The position numbers and the translations under genes are program-made. DNA of 64,000 bases from assembly GCF_003115845.1 (NCBI RefSeq), contig NZ_KZ819029.1, positions 1 through 64,000 on the forward strand. Direction: 5' to 3'. Of the stretch, positions 36,253 to 45,488 are shown in pieces (position 1 is the first letter of the stretch; each line of letters begins with the position of its first letter). Below the pieces are notes generated by a model. That model saw nothing but the letters and a program-made list of their open reading frames with translations, was not told the DNA's origin and searched no databases. Source of the stretch: Brenneria roseae subsp. roseae. GTDB lineage: Bacteria > Pseudomonadota > Gammaproteobacteria > Enterobacterales > Enterobacteriaceae.

Positions 36253-37472
36253 TATTTTTGCTCCTGCTGCTGACGCACGGCCCGGTCATACGCCTGCGCA
36301 TAAACCTGATGGAACAGTTTCTGAAACCCCTGTTGACGCGGCGAAGTCAGTTCGCGGTAGTAGTGCTGATACATTTGCCATGCCCAGCCATCGTCGGCGA
36401 TCTGTTGCTCGCCGCTGCGGCGGTAATGCTCAAACCGGTTAAGCAGCGCGGCCGGGGAAAACGCCTGAAGAATGCTTTCCAGCGCAATGGCGATCGCCTG
36501 CTGATTGGCCAGATGATGCACCCGCACATTATTCAATACCTCAGCAATGGCGGAGGGCGCGGAGAGGTGAACCGGGCTTTTCCCGTCAGCAAACAGCAAC
36601 GGCAGCGTATCCGCATAGTCCAGCCCCAGACGGAGCGGGTTATCCTCAATCGGACGCAGGTGCGTATCCGCCAGCGCGGCCTGTCCGGCCTGCAACGCCA
36701 GCAGGCCTTCGATCATCGCCCGCAGGCTTTTCCCCATCTCTTCCAGCGTGTCGCGCAAACGCGCCTCATCGTCAACCTGAAGAGAAAGCCCTAACCCGCG
36801 CAGCAAAGGCGCCAGCGCGCTGCCGTCGATGTATCCTTCCAACCCGTCTACCGCATGCGTGTTATTAATGGTCGGTAATTCCACAAATTTCTGATCCATG
36901 GTGTCCTCAACAGCAGAAAAAGAAGAAAGAGAGGTCGACAGCGATTCGCCTGCGCGCTCGCCGTCCGATGTCAGCAGTGCCTGGCTCTGTTCCCGCTGTA
37001 GCGCCAACAGCGGATCGTTGAACACATCGGTAGCGGCTTCGCTATCAGCGGGCTGTCCGGTTTTCTCTTCGCGTAACCATCCCCCCAGCACATCCTCCGT
37101 GCGCTGGCCTAATACCTGATCGATATCCTGTTCCGTCGTAGGATCGCCGAGATAGACCCCCAGCCGGAAAGGGCCGATCACCAGTTCGTCACCGTGCGAA
37201 AGAATGACCTTGCGATCCCGCCCGATCGGGGACAGCGAGCCGTTGATGAAAGACTGTCCGCTCAGATCGCACAGGCTGAAATGACCGTCGACCACTTCGA
37301 TTCGCGCATGTTCCGGCAGTACGGCGCCAAGGCGATCCCGCAGTTGCCACTGGTCTTTTTCCGATGCCCCCAGCGTACCGCCGCGGAGATCAAACTGATG
37401 CTGCACCTGAGAGTTGATATCCAGCTGTTCGCTATTGAGAACAACTAACGTGAGTGTATGGATTACGTTCAC
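36252..37472 (-). CDS. tagH: T6SS FHA-domain protein (TagH/Fha)
   Basis: The start is a GTG at 37472, five bases after GGAG and just behind the tssG stop, giving a protein of about 406 residues. The N-terminal FHA domain shows GASEKDQWQLRD (variant), HARIEV and SFINGSLSPIGRD with LSHGDELVIGPFRLGVYL. The C-terminal half is the helical VasC/ImpI extension. FHA proteins usually bind phosphothreonine and regulate assembly, but no PpkA kinase or PppA phosphatase gene occurs in this locus. Confidence 0.9.
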   Translation of the reverse strand: MNVIHTLTLVVLNSEQLDINSQVQHQFDLRGGTLGASEKDQWQLRDRLGAVLPEHARIEVVDGHFSLCDLSGQSFINGSLSPIGRDRKVILSHGDELVIGPFRLGVYLGDPTTEQDIDQVLGQRTEDVLGGWLREEKTGQPADSEAATDVFNDPLLALQREQSQALLTSDGERAGESLSTSLSSFSAVEDTMDQKFVELPTINNTHAVDGLEGYIDGSALAPLLRGLGLSLQVDDEARLRDTLEEMGKSLRAMIEGLLALQAGQAALADTHLRPIEDNPLRLGLDYADTLPLLFADGKSPVHLSAPSAIAEVLNNVRVHHLANQQAIAIALESILQAFSPAALLNRFEHYRRSGEQQIADDGWAWQMYQHYYRELTSPRQQGFQKLFHQVYAQAYDRAVRQQQEQK

Positions 37473-37474
37473 AT

Positions 37475-38473
37475 TTACTCCTGCACACAAATGGTCACAT
37501 AGGGGTCGGCGGGCGGCTGCCCGAGAAAACTGCTCCATCCCAGCCGGCAGCTTTGTTCATTTCCCAGACTCAGTCCTTTGGCTTCGCCTTCGGCGAAGCC
37601 AAGACGCAGATCCCAGGCAAGCTGATCGCGCAGAATGAAAGAGACGAAACGCACCAGCGGCTGGAAGTGCTCGCCGTTGGGCAAAAAGCTGAGAAAACGG
37701 CTAAAGCTGAGATTGCCGACCCTCAGCAGAAATTTACCGGCGCAGTCATTCACCTTGTCGCCGATGACAAAATCGCCGCCTAACATCATGTTGGCTTTGC
37801 CCAGCCGGTTCTGCTGTCCTTCGTGAATCGGCACCCGACGGCGCTGCCAGGCCATGACCTCAACGTCATCCAGGTCGAAACAGTGGATCACCAGTCCCGC
37901 CACCACTTCCGGGGAACGGCTGGGGCTGGCTAGCAATCCCGCGTAGGAGAGCATCTTGGCGCGGTTAACCGGCAGGCTGTCGCGCACGGCGTCATTTCCC
38001 AACCCCACGAGCGCGAACATCAGCCGGGAGAAACCATCCTCGCCGTCATTCTGGAAACGGACGTGATAGCGATACTTACGCCATGCGCGGTGGAGTAGCG
38101 TCAGTAAGCGGTGATGGAAGAAATCAAGAAACACGCCCAGCTTCTGTTCGCCTTGCGCGTATTCCCAGGCCAGCTCCTCAAGGTAATAGCCGGGCATTGG
38201 CGACTGGCTGCCGTGCAGCCCGAGAAAAGCGACCTCCAGCTCCTGTCTTCCCTCTTCGTCGCACCCCACCTGCAAGATATCGCTGGGGTGAAAGCCAATT
38301 GAGGCGGTGGACCGGAAACGCAGCCGCTCCTGTTCAGGGCGAAAATCCAGCTCCTGTTCCAGATCCACGCCTTCCAGCTGGTTAAGCAGCTCCACCAGCT
38401 GGAAAAAGTTAAAGCGTGATACATCCTGGCGGAACGTCACATCAGTGAGTGCTGACCTATCTGTACCGGCCAT
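37475..38473 (-). CDS. tssG: T6SS baseplate protein TssG
   Basis: A 332-residue TssG with FNFFQLVELLNQLEG at the N-terminus and RFRSTASIGFHPSDI, and later LGVFLDFFHHRLLTLLHRAWRKYR, a family signature. It partners TssF in the baseplate wedge. The start overlaps the end of tssF by 37 bases, suggesting coupled translation. Confidence 0.95.
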   Translation of the reverse strand: MAGTDRSALTDVTFRQDVSRFNFFQLVELLNQLEGVDLEQELDFRPEQERLRFRSTASIGFHPSDILQVGCDEEGRQELEVAFLGLHGSQSPMPGYYLEELAWEYAQGEQKLGVFLDFFHHRLLTLLHRAWRKYRYHVRFQNDGEDGFSRLMFALVGLGNDAVRDSLPVNRAKMLSYAGLLASPSRSPEVVAGLVIHCFDLDDVEVMAWQRRRVPIHEGQQNRLGKANMMLGGDFVIGDKVNDCAGKFLLRVGNLSFSRFLSFLPNGEHFQPLVRFVSFILRDQLAWDLRLGFAEGEAKGLSLGNEQSCRLGWSSFLGQPPADPYVTICVQE

Positions 38474-40203
38474 CGGTAGCGCTCCTTGTTATCGATGTTG
38501 ACCACCTCCAGCAGGTGGAAGGCGTTGACGCTGGCATACAGCGAGAAAAAATGCGCCAGCACGGTGCTAAACAAATACAGTTCCCCTTCACTGGAGAACG
38601 CAGACTGCCGCACCGACAGGACTGATTTCAGACCGCGAACCGGCATGCCTTGCACCAACCGGTCAATCGGTGTTGTTTCGATAGATTCAATCCCCGCCAG
38701 CCGCTTGCGCGACGCCTGTTCAGCCTGCTTATCGTGCAGCGCGGGGAAATCGTAGGTACGCAGAATCTGTACCAGTGCGTCACGACGCAGTAGCGACACG
38801 TAGTTCAATGACAGGTTGGAAATCAGCGTCCAGTGCAGGCTGCCGTCCATTGCCGGACGCAGCGGCCGGGTCGGGCGCATCAGATTACGGAACGTGGCGA
38901 AAGACGGCGAACTGCCCGTTGGCACACAGATCGATCCCACAGGAAGCTGCGCGGCACGGGAGCGGTTGGTGCAGGTCAGGCTCACCGAGATGGACTCATC
39001 CAGATCGATCGCTTCCCGCTCGTCGCCACGCACAAACGAAAGCAGGTGCTCAAAGCCGTTGCCGTTGACGGCTTCCCGCACCCGAATACGGTAATAGAGC
39101 GCCAGCCTGCCTTTCGCCCGTTCGATCTGATGCTGAAAACTTTCAAACGGCTGATAAACGCGCGGAATACCGCGCGAGCGGCCGGCATGTCCTTCGACCC
39201 AACCCTCGACCTTATCCACAGAAAAAATTTCAAAACTATCGGCATTGCGATAGCTGGCTTTCAGCGGATAATCCGTCTGGCGTCCGCTGAGATTGATAGG
39301 TTCGCTATCATGCTGAAACAGATTAATCGCCGGCACGCAGTTGAGCATGAATGAATCCGGCCGGATCTTCAGATCCGCAGGCAGCGGGCGATCAAAACAG
39401 AAATGGAGACGGAACGCGGTTACCGTCAGCGGCAGATCCGGCCATAGTGCGCCAGCGAGTTGGAAAAACAGGAAACTTTCCGGAAAACAAAAATATTCCT
39501 GCAAAATGCGATAACCGGAGTAAACATTGCCGGGATACGGCAAGAGCGCATCTTCCCGCTCAAAACCGACCGTTTTCAGCACGCTGGCTTCCTGACGGAA
39601 ACGTTTACCCTCAATTTCCAGCTCGATGTGCGACAGCTGACTGGCGATCCAGAAATAAAGTTCGTAGGCCGTGTACGTATCGCCGCCAAGATAAAAGCGC
39701 AGTTTATCAAGTTGCAGGGAGCCTAATGACAGCGGACCGTGCAGTCCGATATCCAACGTAATCGTCGAAAGATCGTTGCCGCTTTGTACGTTAATCTGAT
39801 GAATATCCGCCGGGTAGATCCAGGCATCGTGACAGGTCTGAAAATGGCAAACCACATCGTCAACCGGCAGGCTATCGAGCTCGCAACCACGTTCGACAAA
39901 CGCGGGCTGAGCAATCGCGCCGGGGAGTACCGAAAACTGCATAATGGTCATGCTCGGTACCGGACGCAGATAATTCGGCCACAGCATGCCCAGCAGGCCG
40001 TGTGTCAGTTCCGGAAACTCATCCTCGATCTTCGCCCGCAGGCTCCCCGTCAGAAAGGCGAACCCTTCCAGCAGCCGCTCGACATCCGGATCCGTGGTCT
40101 GTTCTGACAAAAATCGGGTAAGCTCAGGGTGCGCCTTGGCGAATTCACGCCCTTGCAGGCGCAGATAGGTCAGCTCATCCCTGAAAAAATGTTCCAGTGA
40201 CAT
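38437..40203 (-). CDS. tssF: T6SS baseplate protein TssF
   Basis: A 588-residue TssF (ImpG/VasA type), beginning MSLEHFFRDELTYLRLQGRE, with FAKAHPELTRFL, DPDVERLLEGFAFL and the LRPVPSMTIMQF segment, all strongly conserved. Two copies with TssG form the wedge around the hub. It starts two bases after the tssE stop codon. Confidence 0.95.
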   Translation of the reverse strand: MSLEHFFRDELTYLRLQGREFAKAHPELTRFLSEQTTDPDVERLLEGFAFLTGSLRAKIEDEFPELTHGLLGMLWPNYLRPVPSMTIMQFSVLPGAIAQPAFVERGCELDSLPVDDVVCHFQTCHDAWIYPADIHQINVQSGNDLSTITLDIGLHGPLSLGSLQLDKLRFYLGGDTYTAYELYFWIASQLSHIELEIEGKRFRQEASVLKTVGFEREDALLPYPGNVYSGYRILQEYFCFPESFLFFQLAGALWPDLPLTVTAFRLHFCFDRPLPADLKIRPDSFMLNCVPAINLFQHDSEPINLSGRQTDYPLKASYRNADSFEIFSVDKVEGWVEGHAGRSRGIPRVYQPFESFQHQIERAKGRLALYYRIRVREAVNGNGFEHLLSFVRGDEREAIDLDESISVSLTCTNRSRAAQLPVGSICVPTGSSPSFATFRNLMRPTRPLRPAMDGSLHWTLISNLSLNYVSLLRRDALVQILRTYDFPALHDKQAEQASRKRLAGIESIETTPIDRLVQGMPVRGLKSVLSVRQSAFSSEGELYLFSTVLAHFFSLYASVNAFHLLEVVNIDNKERYRWPVQIGQHSLM

Positions 40204-40205
40204 AA

Positions 40206-40637
40206 TCAGATCATTCTGTAGTGGCGGTGGCTATCCATGTGAATATTAAAAGAGGTGACCTGTTCCAGTTCTTCCAGCCTGACATGGGCGGTGACCTGAA
40301 ACGACATCTCCATCGGATTAGACAAATAGTCCGACGCAGTAACTTCCACATGAACAATTCGAGGTTCAAAGCGACAGATACACTGCCGGATCGCCTCCCG
40401 GATTTTCCCCCGGATATCCGCACCGCCTTGCGTCGCGTCATTAAAATCAATCACGCCAAGCTCAGGTGCGCTGCGACAATTTCCAGGCCGGGTGTTGAGC
40501 ACATTGTCCAGTTGACGCTTCACGGACTCGATCAGTGCCTCAACATCCTTTTCAGGGGAAGAGCGCTTCTCCTCCCCCCGGATACGATCGAACAGACTTG
40601 CCGCATTTCCCCTTTCCCAGGCAGAAAGAGACGGCAT
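40206..40637 (-). CDS. tssE: T6SS baseplate protein TssE (gp25-like)
   Basis: A 143-residue gp25-type protein with SLFDRI near the N-terminus, VKRQLDNVLNTRPG, and the late IRQCICRFEPRIVHVEV. It nucleates the sheath at the baseplate. It starts five bases after the tssC stop. Confidence 0.95.
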   Translation of the reverse strand: MPSLSAWERGNAASLFDRIRGEEKRSSPEKDVEALIESVKRQLDNVLNTRPGNCRSAPELGVIDFNDATQGGADIRGKIREAIRQCICRFEPRIVHVEVTASDYLSNPMEMSFQVTAHVRLEELEQVTSFNIHMDSHRHYRMI

Positions 40638-40642
40638 GAGTC

Positions 40643-42121
40643 TTATTCCTTATCCAAACGCCCTACCAGCGACAGTTCAAAGTTTGCCCCCATGTACTTG
40701 AAGTGCGGGCGCACTGACATGGTGACCTGATACCAACCTGGCTCGCCTTCCACATCCAGCACTTTAATTTGCGCAGCACGCAGAGGACGACGGCTACGCA
40801 CATCCGCCGGCGGATTTTCCTGATCGGCAATGTACTGTTTAATCCAGGTATTCAACTCACGCTCAAGATCCTGACGCTCTTTCCACGCGCCAATCTGCTC
40901 ACGTTGCAACACCTTGATGTAGTGAGCCAGACGGTTGATGATGAACATGTACGGCAGTTGAGTTCCCAGCTTGTAGTTGGTTTCCGCCTCTTTTCCCTCT
41001 TTGGTGTTCGGAAACACTTTGGGCTTCTGCACTGAGTTGGCAGAGAAGAAGGCGGCATTGTCACTGTCTTTACGCATCGTCAACGTGATAAAGCCTTCTT
41101 CGGCCATTTCATATTCACGACGATCGGTAATCAGCACTTCCGTCGGGATCTTGGCCTGAAGTTGCCCCATGGCTTCATAAACATGCACAGGCAAATCCGT
41201 GATTGCGCCGCCGCTTTGCGGGCCGATAATGTTCGGACACCAGCGGTATTTGGCGAAGCTGTCCGTCAACGCCGACCCCATCAGATAGGCGGTGTTTCCC
41301 CACAGATAATGCTCATGATTGGAACTGATATCTTCTTTGTAATTAAAGCCTTTAATCGGATTTTCAACCGGGTCATAAGGCAGGCGCGCCAAAAACCGCG
41401 GCGCAGTCAGCCCCAGATAACGGGCATCGCCAGACTCACGCAGCGAACGCCATTTGGTATAGGCCGGGCCTTCAAAAACTGATTTCAGATCCTTGATGGA
41501 GGGCAGATCGGTGAAGCTATCGACGCCGAAAAAGGTTGGCGCAACGGAAGAAATAAACGGCGCGTGGGCCATGGCGCCAACCGCGCTGACATACTGCATC
41601 AGTTTGATATCCGGCGAACTTTGCGTCATGGCATAATCACCGATTACGCCACCGATTGGCTGGCCGCCGAATTGGCCGTAGCCGCTGGAGTAAACGTGTT
41701 TATAGAAACCGGACTGCGTGATTTCCGGTGCAAACTCAAAATCTTCCAACAGTTCTTCTTTGGTCGCGTGCAACACCAGCAGTTTGATGTTTTCACGAAA
41801 ATCGGTGCGGTCGACCAGCAGTTTTAACGAACGCCAGGAAGACTCCAGATCCTGGAGTTCTTTCGCATGCAGAATCATGTCGACCTGCTTGCTGAGTTTC
41901 TTGTCCAGTTCGACGATCATGCTGTCGACCAGCGCTTTATTCACCGGTTCCGCCGCATTGCCACTGTCAAGGATGTTGGCAACCAGCGCGGCAATACCCT
42001 GCTTGGCAACGCTATACCCTTCATCAACCGGCGTAATACGCGCCTGAGCCATAATTTCATCAAGCAGCGAACCAGAGGCGCTGGTCGCCCCTGCCTGGGC
42101 CTGTTCTTCAACTATTGACAT
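40643..42121 (-). CDS. tssC: T6SS sheath large subunit TssC (VipB)
   Basis: A 492-residue TssC with the core motifs ELQDLESSWRSLKLLVDRTD, FISSVAPTFFG and the C-terminal YQVTMSVRPHFKYMGANFEL. It pairs with TssB to form the contractile sheath. The length is that of the V. cholerae and E. coli type. It lies 32 bases after tssB. Confidence 0.97.
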   Translation of the reverse strand: MSIVEEQAQAGATSASGSLLDEIMAQARITPVDEGYSVAKQGIAALVANILDSGNAAEPVNKALVDSMIVELDKKLSKQVDMILHAKELQDLESSWRSLKLLVDRTDFRENIKLLVLHATKEELLEDFEFAPEITQSGFYKHVYSSGYGQFGGQPIGGVIGDYAMTQSSPDIKLMQYVSAVGAMAHAPFISSVAPTFFGVDSFTDLPSIKDLKSVFEGPAYTKWRSLRESGDARYLGLTAPRFLARLPYDPVENPIKGFNYKEDISSNHEHYLWGNTAYLMGSALTDSFAKYRWCPNIIGPQSGGAITDLPVHVYEAMGQLQAKIPTEVLITDRREYEMAEEGFITLTMRKDSDNAAFFSANSVQKPKVFPNTKEGKEAETNYKLGTQLPYMFIINRLAHYIKVLQREQIGAWKERQDLERELNTWIKQYIADQENPPADVRSRRPLRAAQIKVLDVEGEPGWYQVTMSVRPHFKYMGANFELSLVGRLDKE

Positions 42122-42153
42122 ATTCGTTTCCCTATCTCGTCAATAAACATCAC

Positions 42154-42657
42154 TTATTCGGCGGGTTTTACCAGATCCAACTCTTTAAGCAGTTGCTCTC
42201 TGGCTTCTTCGCTGGACAACAGGTCCTGCAAACGATTACGGAAGGAGGGGATATTGCCGAGGGGCCCTTTCAGGGCAACCAGCGCTTCGCGTAGCTCCAG
42301 CAATTTACGCAATTCGGGGACTTGCTGGGCAACGCGATCGGGGGAGAAATCATTCAGAGAAGAAATACTCAGTTTCACCGGCAGATCGTCCTGAGAGTCC
42401 TCTTCAAGACGGTTCGGGACACTGAAATTCAGTTCCAGATTTGCCTCTTTCATCACCGAGGTAAAATTGTTCTTATCGATCGATACCGTCTGGCGTTCCT
42501 CGATCGGAGTTTCCTCTGTGCGCCCCTTCATATTTCCCACAACCATCAACGTCAACGGCAATTCTATTTCTGCCTGCTGACCACCAGTGGCCGGGACATA
42601 TTTGATATTAATACGTTCCTTTGGTGCGACAGATGCACCGTCAGTTCCATTTGCCAT
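42154..42657 (-). CDS. tssB: T6SS sheath small subunit TssB (VipA)
   Basis: A 167-residue TssB when started at the ATG at 42657, giving MANGTDGASVAPKERINIKY, the expected family N-terminus. An in-frame TTG at 42756 would add 33 Arg-rich residues unlike the family and would overlap the sigma-54 promoter candidate. The body has LPLTLMVVGNMKGR, ELNFSVPN, SLNDFSPDRVAQQVPELRKL and LRDL-type ends typical of VipA. First gene of the locus. Confidence 0.95.
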   Translation of the reverse strand: MANGTDGASVAPKERINIKYVPATGGQQAEIELPLTLMVVGNMKGRTEETPIEERQTVSIDKNNFTSVMKEANLELNFSVPNRLEEDSQDDLPVKLSISSLNDFSPDRVAQQVPELRKLLELREALVALKGPLGNIPSFRNRLQDLLSSEEAREQLLKELDLVKPAE

Positions 42658-42710
42658 ATGTCTATACCAACGTAAGGGCACTCGGGCCCGGGGAAGTAAA
42701 AGTCGACTCC

Positions 42711-42726
42711 TGCCAAATACCCGCCA
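42711..42726 (-). promoter_or_regulatory. Sigma-54 promoter candidate for the T6SS operon
   Basis: The minus strand reads TGGCGGGTATTTGGCA, against the consensus TGGCACGNNNNTTGCA. The invariant GG and GC are exactly 12 bases apart, and TGGC, the G at position 7 and GCA all match. It would start transcription about 40 bases before the tssB ATG. The locus encodes the sigma-54 activator VasH. Confidence 0.55.
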
Positions 42727-43765
42727 TAATCCATAAAATGGCCGGCTATCCGACAAGCAAATAGGCTATTTGCTTTTCGACCCGCGAGATGAAATAAATA
42801 AAAACCGCATTAACAAAGAAAGAAAAAAAATCATATTCGAAATGTGAATGTATGACTTTAACGGCGAAAAAATCGCCTTCCAAAGTCTTTCAATACATTT
42901 ATTTTCCGGGATTGGATCATACACACAACACAAATCAGCGGTCAACGCCTATATAGAAGAGCATGTAAAAAGAACAGTTAATTAATTAAATCATCTAAAA
43001 ACAATAAGTTAAAAAAACAACTTCTACAGAATCAATTGAAAAAACCGGTAAAAACCACAAATAATCATTCAGTTTCAATTAAAGGAAAAACGATATGTTT
43101 TATGCCTTTTAATTTCATTGGGAATGAAATAGTTAATTATCTAATTAAAATCAGAATCAAAAACCATGATTAAATTTAATTTATCATAACGATTTCATCC
43201 TATTTTTTTACTTTACACAGAACAATTCACTGCGTCATAAATAAAATAACCTTACCCATAAAATGCAAATATTAGATAGTTTGGCAATTATTTAACTCTT
43301 AATTAAAATTACCAGATTTTTATTCTACGAAAGGTCATAAAACCATCGAATAGTAAAGAGTAATGACATTGATTTTCTCGCTACACTTAACGGCAAGAAC
43401 AGAGGCGTATTTTCATGAACAGGATCGCAGCTGCGGCCCTGTTCGTCTGTCTCGTTCTTCACCCCGCGTTCGTTAATGAAGCACCAGCGGCATCCATAGC
43501 AGACCGGTCGCAATCAGCAGCAGTAAAAAGGCGCCGCCGAAAATCGCGCCCAGCCGCCAGTAATCGGCGGTCGGTAAATAAGCTCAGCAGCGGAATCTCA
43601 GGTAACGCCAGCGCGGCGGCAATCATCATGGGCGCCGAGGCAGGGACGCTTTACCGCTGAATATCCGCCTGAGGAAACTGCGCGCCAGCCTGGGAAAACC
43701 GTTCACCCCGGGATTCCGGCCGTTCTCCTGATTGGCCAGAACCCGGTCAACGGAGCAACAAGAAA
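42727..43765. other. AT-rich spacer between the T6SS and sugar operons
   Basis: About one kilobase. From about 42780 to 43400 it is strongly AT-rich with no gene-like frame on either strand, and probably carries upstream activator sites for the T6SS promoter and possibly H-NS binding. From about 43470 the composition returns to normal and a broken permease fragment is visible on the minus strand. Confidence 0.6.
43473..43650 (-). pseudogene. Remnant of a membrane permease C-terminus
   Basis: On the minus strand, a frame reads PMMIAAALALPEIPLLSLFT. After a shift of one frame it continues as ADYWRLGAIFGGAFLLLLIA and TGLLWMPLVLH before a stop at 43473. The joined peptide looks like the last membrane helix of a permease. 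The upstream frame is closed by a stop near 43651. A frameshifted leftover of a transporter gene is likely; the family is uncertain. Confidence 0.4.
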
Positions 43766-44629
43766 TCAGCAGGCCTTGCGCGATACGTGTTCTGCGGCAG
43801 CCAGGTTGGCATCAGCCACTGACTGCGCCAAGCTCCGCCCCTGCAACAAAGAGGTACACAGCATCCCCATAAAGCAATCTCCGGCGCCATGAGTGCTAAC
43901 CAACTCAATTTTCTTCGCCGGCAAGGATTGGCTGGATTGCCCGGTTTCACAAAACGCAACCCCATGTTCGCCAGCGGTGACCACCACCGCCGGATAGGTA
44001 CGACTCAGGATCTCCGCCGCGGAGCAGGCATCTTGCAAATTCAGGACCGCGACACCGCTGAGGTCCCGAGCCTCTATCGCGTTAACCACCAGTAAATTGA
44101 CACACGATTGCATTGACGCGCCGAGTTTACGTGCAGGCGCCGCATTGAGGCATACGGTAACGCCCCGCCGCTTGGCTTGCGTTGCCGCTTGCAGGTTAGC
44201 CGCTTCCGGTATTTCATTTTGTAGCAGCAACATGTTTACCTGCCGCCACAGGTTATCATCGCTAAACTGCTGAGGTTCAATATGGTTGTTGGCATTGGAG
44301 ACGACCACGGCGCCGTAGTCGCCTTGCGCGTCCATCAGCGCCACGCTGATGCCGGAGGGAACCGCGTCCGTCACCGCGACATAACGGGTATCAATGCCAT
44401 GCTCGTTCAGCACCGCACGTAAAAAATGCCCTTGATCATCCGCGCCAACCACGCCGGCAAAACTCACCCGCGCTCCCGCCCTGGCCGCTGACACCGCCTG
44501 ATTGCCGCCTTTACCGCCAAATTTATATGAACAGTTGCTGCCGATAACCGTTTCGCCTTTTTCCGGACGATGATCCGCCTGAATCATGATGTCGTAATGG
44601 AGGCTGCCAGTGACTAAAATTTTACCCAT
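43766..44629 (-). CDS. PfkB-family sugar kinase (ribokinase-like)
   Basis: A 287-residue PfkB kinase, slightly shorter than typical ribokinase. The N-terminal signature FGGKGGNQAVSAARAG lies at about residues 37-52 and the catalytic THGAGDCFMG near 240-249, with the base Asp in GAGD. It phosphorylates a sugar in the cytoplasm, probably the ketose made by the isomerase of this operon. Last gene of a six-gene unit, one base after the RpiR gene. The precise sugar is not predictable. Confidence 0.9.
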   Translation of the reverse strand: MGKILVTGSLHYDIMIQADHRPEKGETVIGSNCSYKFGGKGGNQAVSAARAGARVSFAGVVGADDQGHFLRAVLNEHGIDTRYVAVTDAVPSGISVALMDAQGDYGAVVVSNANNHIEPQQFSDDNLWRQVNMLLLQNEIPEAANLQAATQAKRRGVTVCLNAAPARKLGASMQSCVNLLVVNAIEARDLSGVAVLNLQDACSAAEILSRTYPAVVVTAGEHGVAFCETGQSSQSLPAKKIELVSTHGAGDCFMGMLCTSLLQGRSLAQSVADANLAAAEHVSRKAC

Positions 44630-44630
44630 G

Positions 44631-45488
44631 CTAGTATTCTCGTAGGTTCTGGACCGCCTGCTGGGTTTTCATCAGATTCTTTTCCGCTGTTTTCAGATCT
44701 TTTTGCGCAATCGCCACAAACAATGCATCCAGTATATTTAACTGAGCAATACGTGACGCGGCATTTTCCCCAAGCAAATGCGATCCCTGAGAGGTTGAAT
44801 TGAGAACCACATGCGCATTACGCGCAATAGGCGACTCGGCATAATTGGTGATGGCAATCACTTTGGTGCCATTGCGCGCAGCGAGTTTGATGGGATCATT
44901 CACTGCCCGGGTAGCACCGGAATGGCTAATAGCGACTACCGCATCATCATCCGATAAGACCGCTGCTGACATCAGCATAATATGGGCATCATCGTAGACC
45001 GTCGTTTTTATCCCGATTTTAAGGAGCTTGTGCGACAGGTCCCGGGCGACGGTCGCGGAACCGCCGACTGCATATAAATCGATGTGTCTGGCTTTAAAAA
45101 GAATATCAGCAGCACGGTTAAATTCAGAAATATCAATAATAGACCGGGTTTCTTCTATGGCCTGTATTGACGTTCTGAAAACCTTTTCAAGTAATTTCTC
45201 CGACGAGTCATCCGGCTCAATTTCAGCATGAAGGTTTGCCACTTCAGAATAGTTGTAATAAATCAAACTACTTCTGAAATCCCGAAAACCAGAAAAATTA
45301 AGTTTTTTAGCCAACTTTACGACCATTGCCTCAGAAACATTATTTTCCAGCGCAATTTCTTTTAATGAAGTCTGCTCGGAAAAATCCGTTTTGGACGTAA
45401 TAGAATCGACAACTTTCCTTTCCAGTGGCGTCAGGTGTGGCAATCTCATGCGAATTTTTGCGCCTATTGCTCGCGGATCTTGATTCAT
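44631..45488 (-). CDS. RpiR-family regulator of the sugar operon
   Basis: A 285-residue RpiR-type repressor or activator. The N-terminal helix-turn-helix covers about residues 35-65 (QTSLKEIALENNVSEAMVVKLAKKLNFSGF). The C-terminal SIS domain holds LYAVGGSATVARDLSHKL and AISHSGATRAVNDPIKLA and senses a sugar phosphate. It overlaps the permease gene by one base, so it is encoded within the operon it probably controls. The nested palindrome at 50126-50172 is its best operator candidate. Confidence 0.9.
   Translation of the reverse strand: MNQDPRAIGAKIRMRLPHLTPLERKVVDSITSKTDFSEQTSLKEIALENNVSEAMVVKLAKKLNFSGFRDFRSSLIYYNYSEVANLHAEIEPDDSSEKLLEKVFRTSIQAIEETRSIIDISEFNRAADILFKARHIDLYAVGGSATVARDLSHKLLKIGIKTTVYDDAHIMLMSAAVLSDDDAVVAISHSGATRAVNDPIKLAARNGTKVIAITNYAESPIARNAHVVLNSTSQGSHLLGENAASRIAQLNILDALFVAIAQKDLKTAEKNLMKTQQAVQNLREY

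Noticed and set aside
42658-42756. N-terminal extension of TssB from a TTG codon
   Set aside because: The extra 33 residues are unlike TssB proteins and overlap the sigma-54 promoter candidate; the ATG at 42657 gives the normal N-terminus.
43415-43660. 80-codon plus-strand frame starting with a signal-like stretch
   Set aside because: It runs opposite a readable permease remnant, and its second half is a low-complexity Arg/Ser tail without a ribosome site that convinces.
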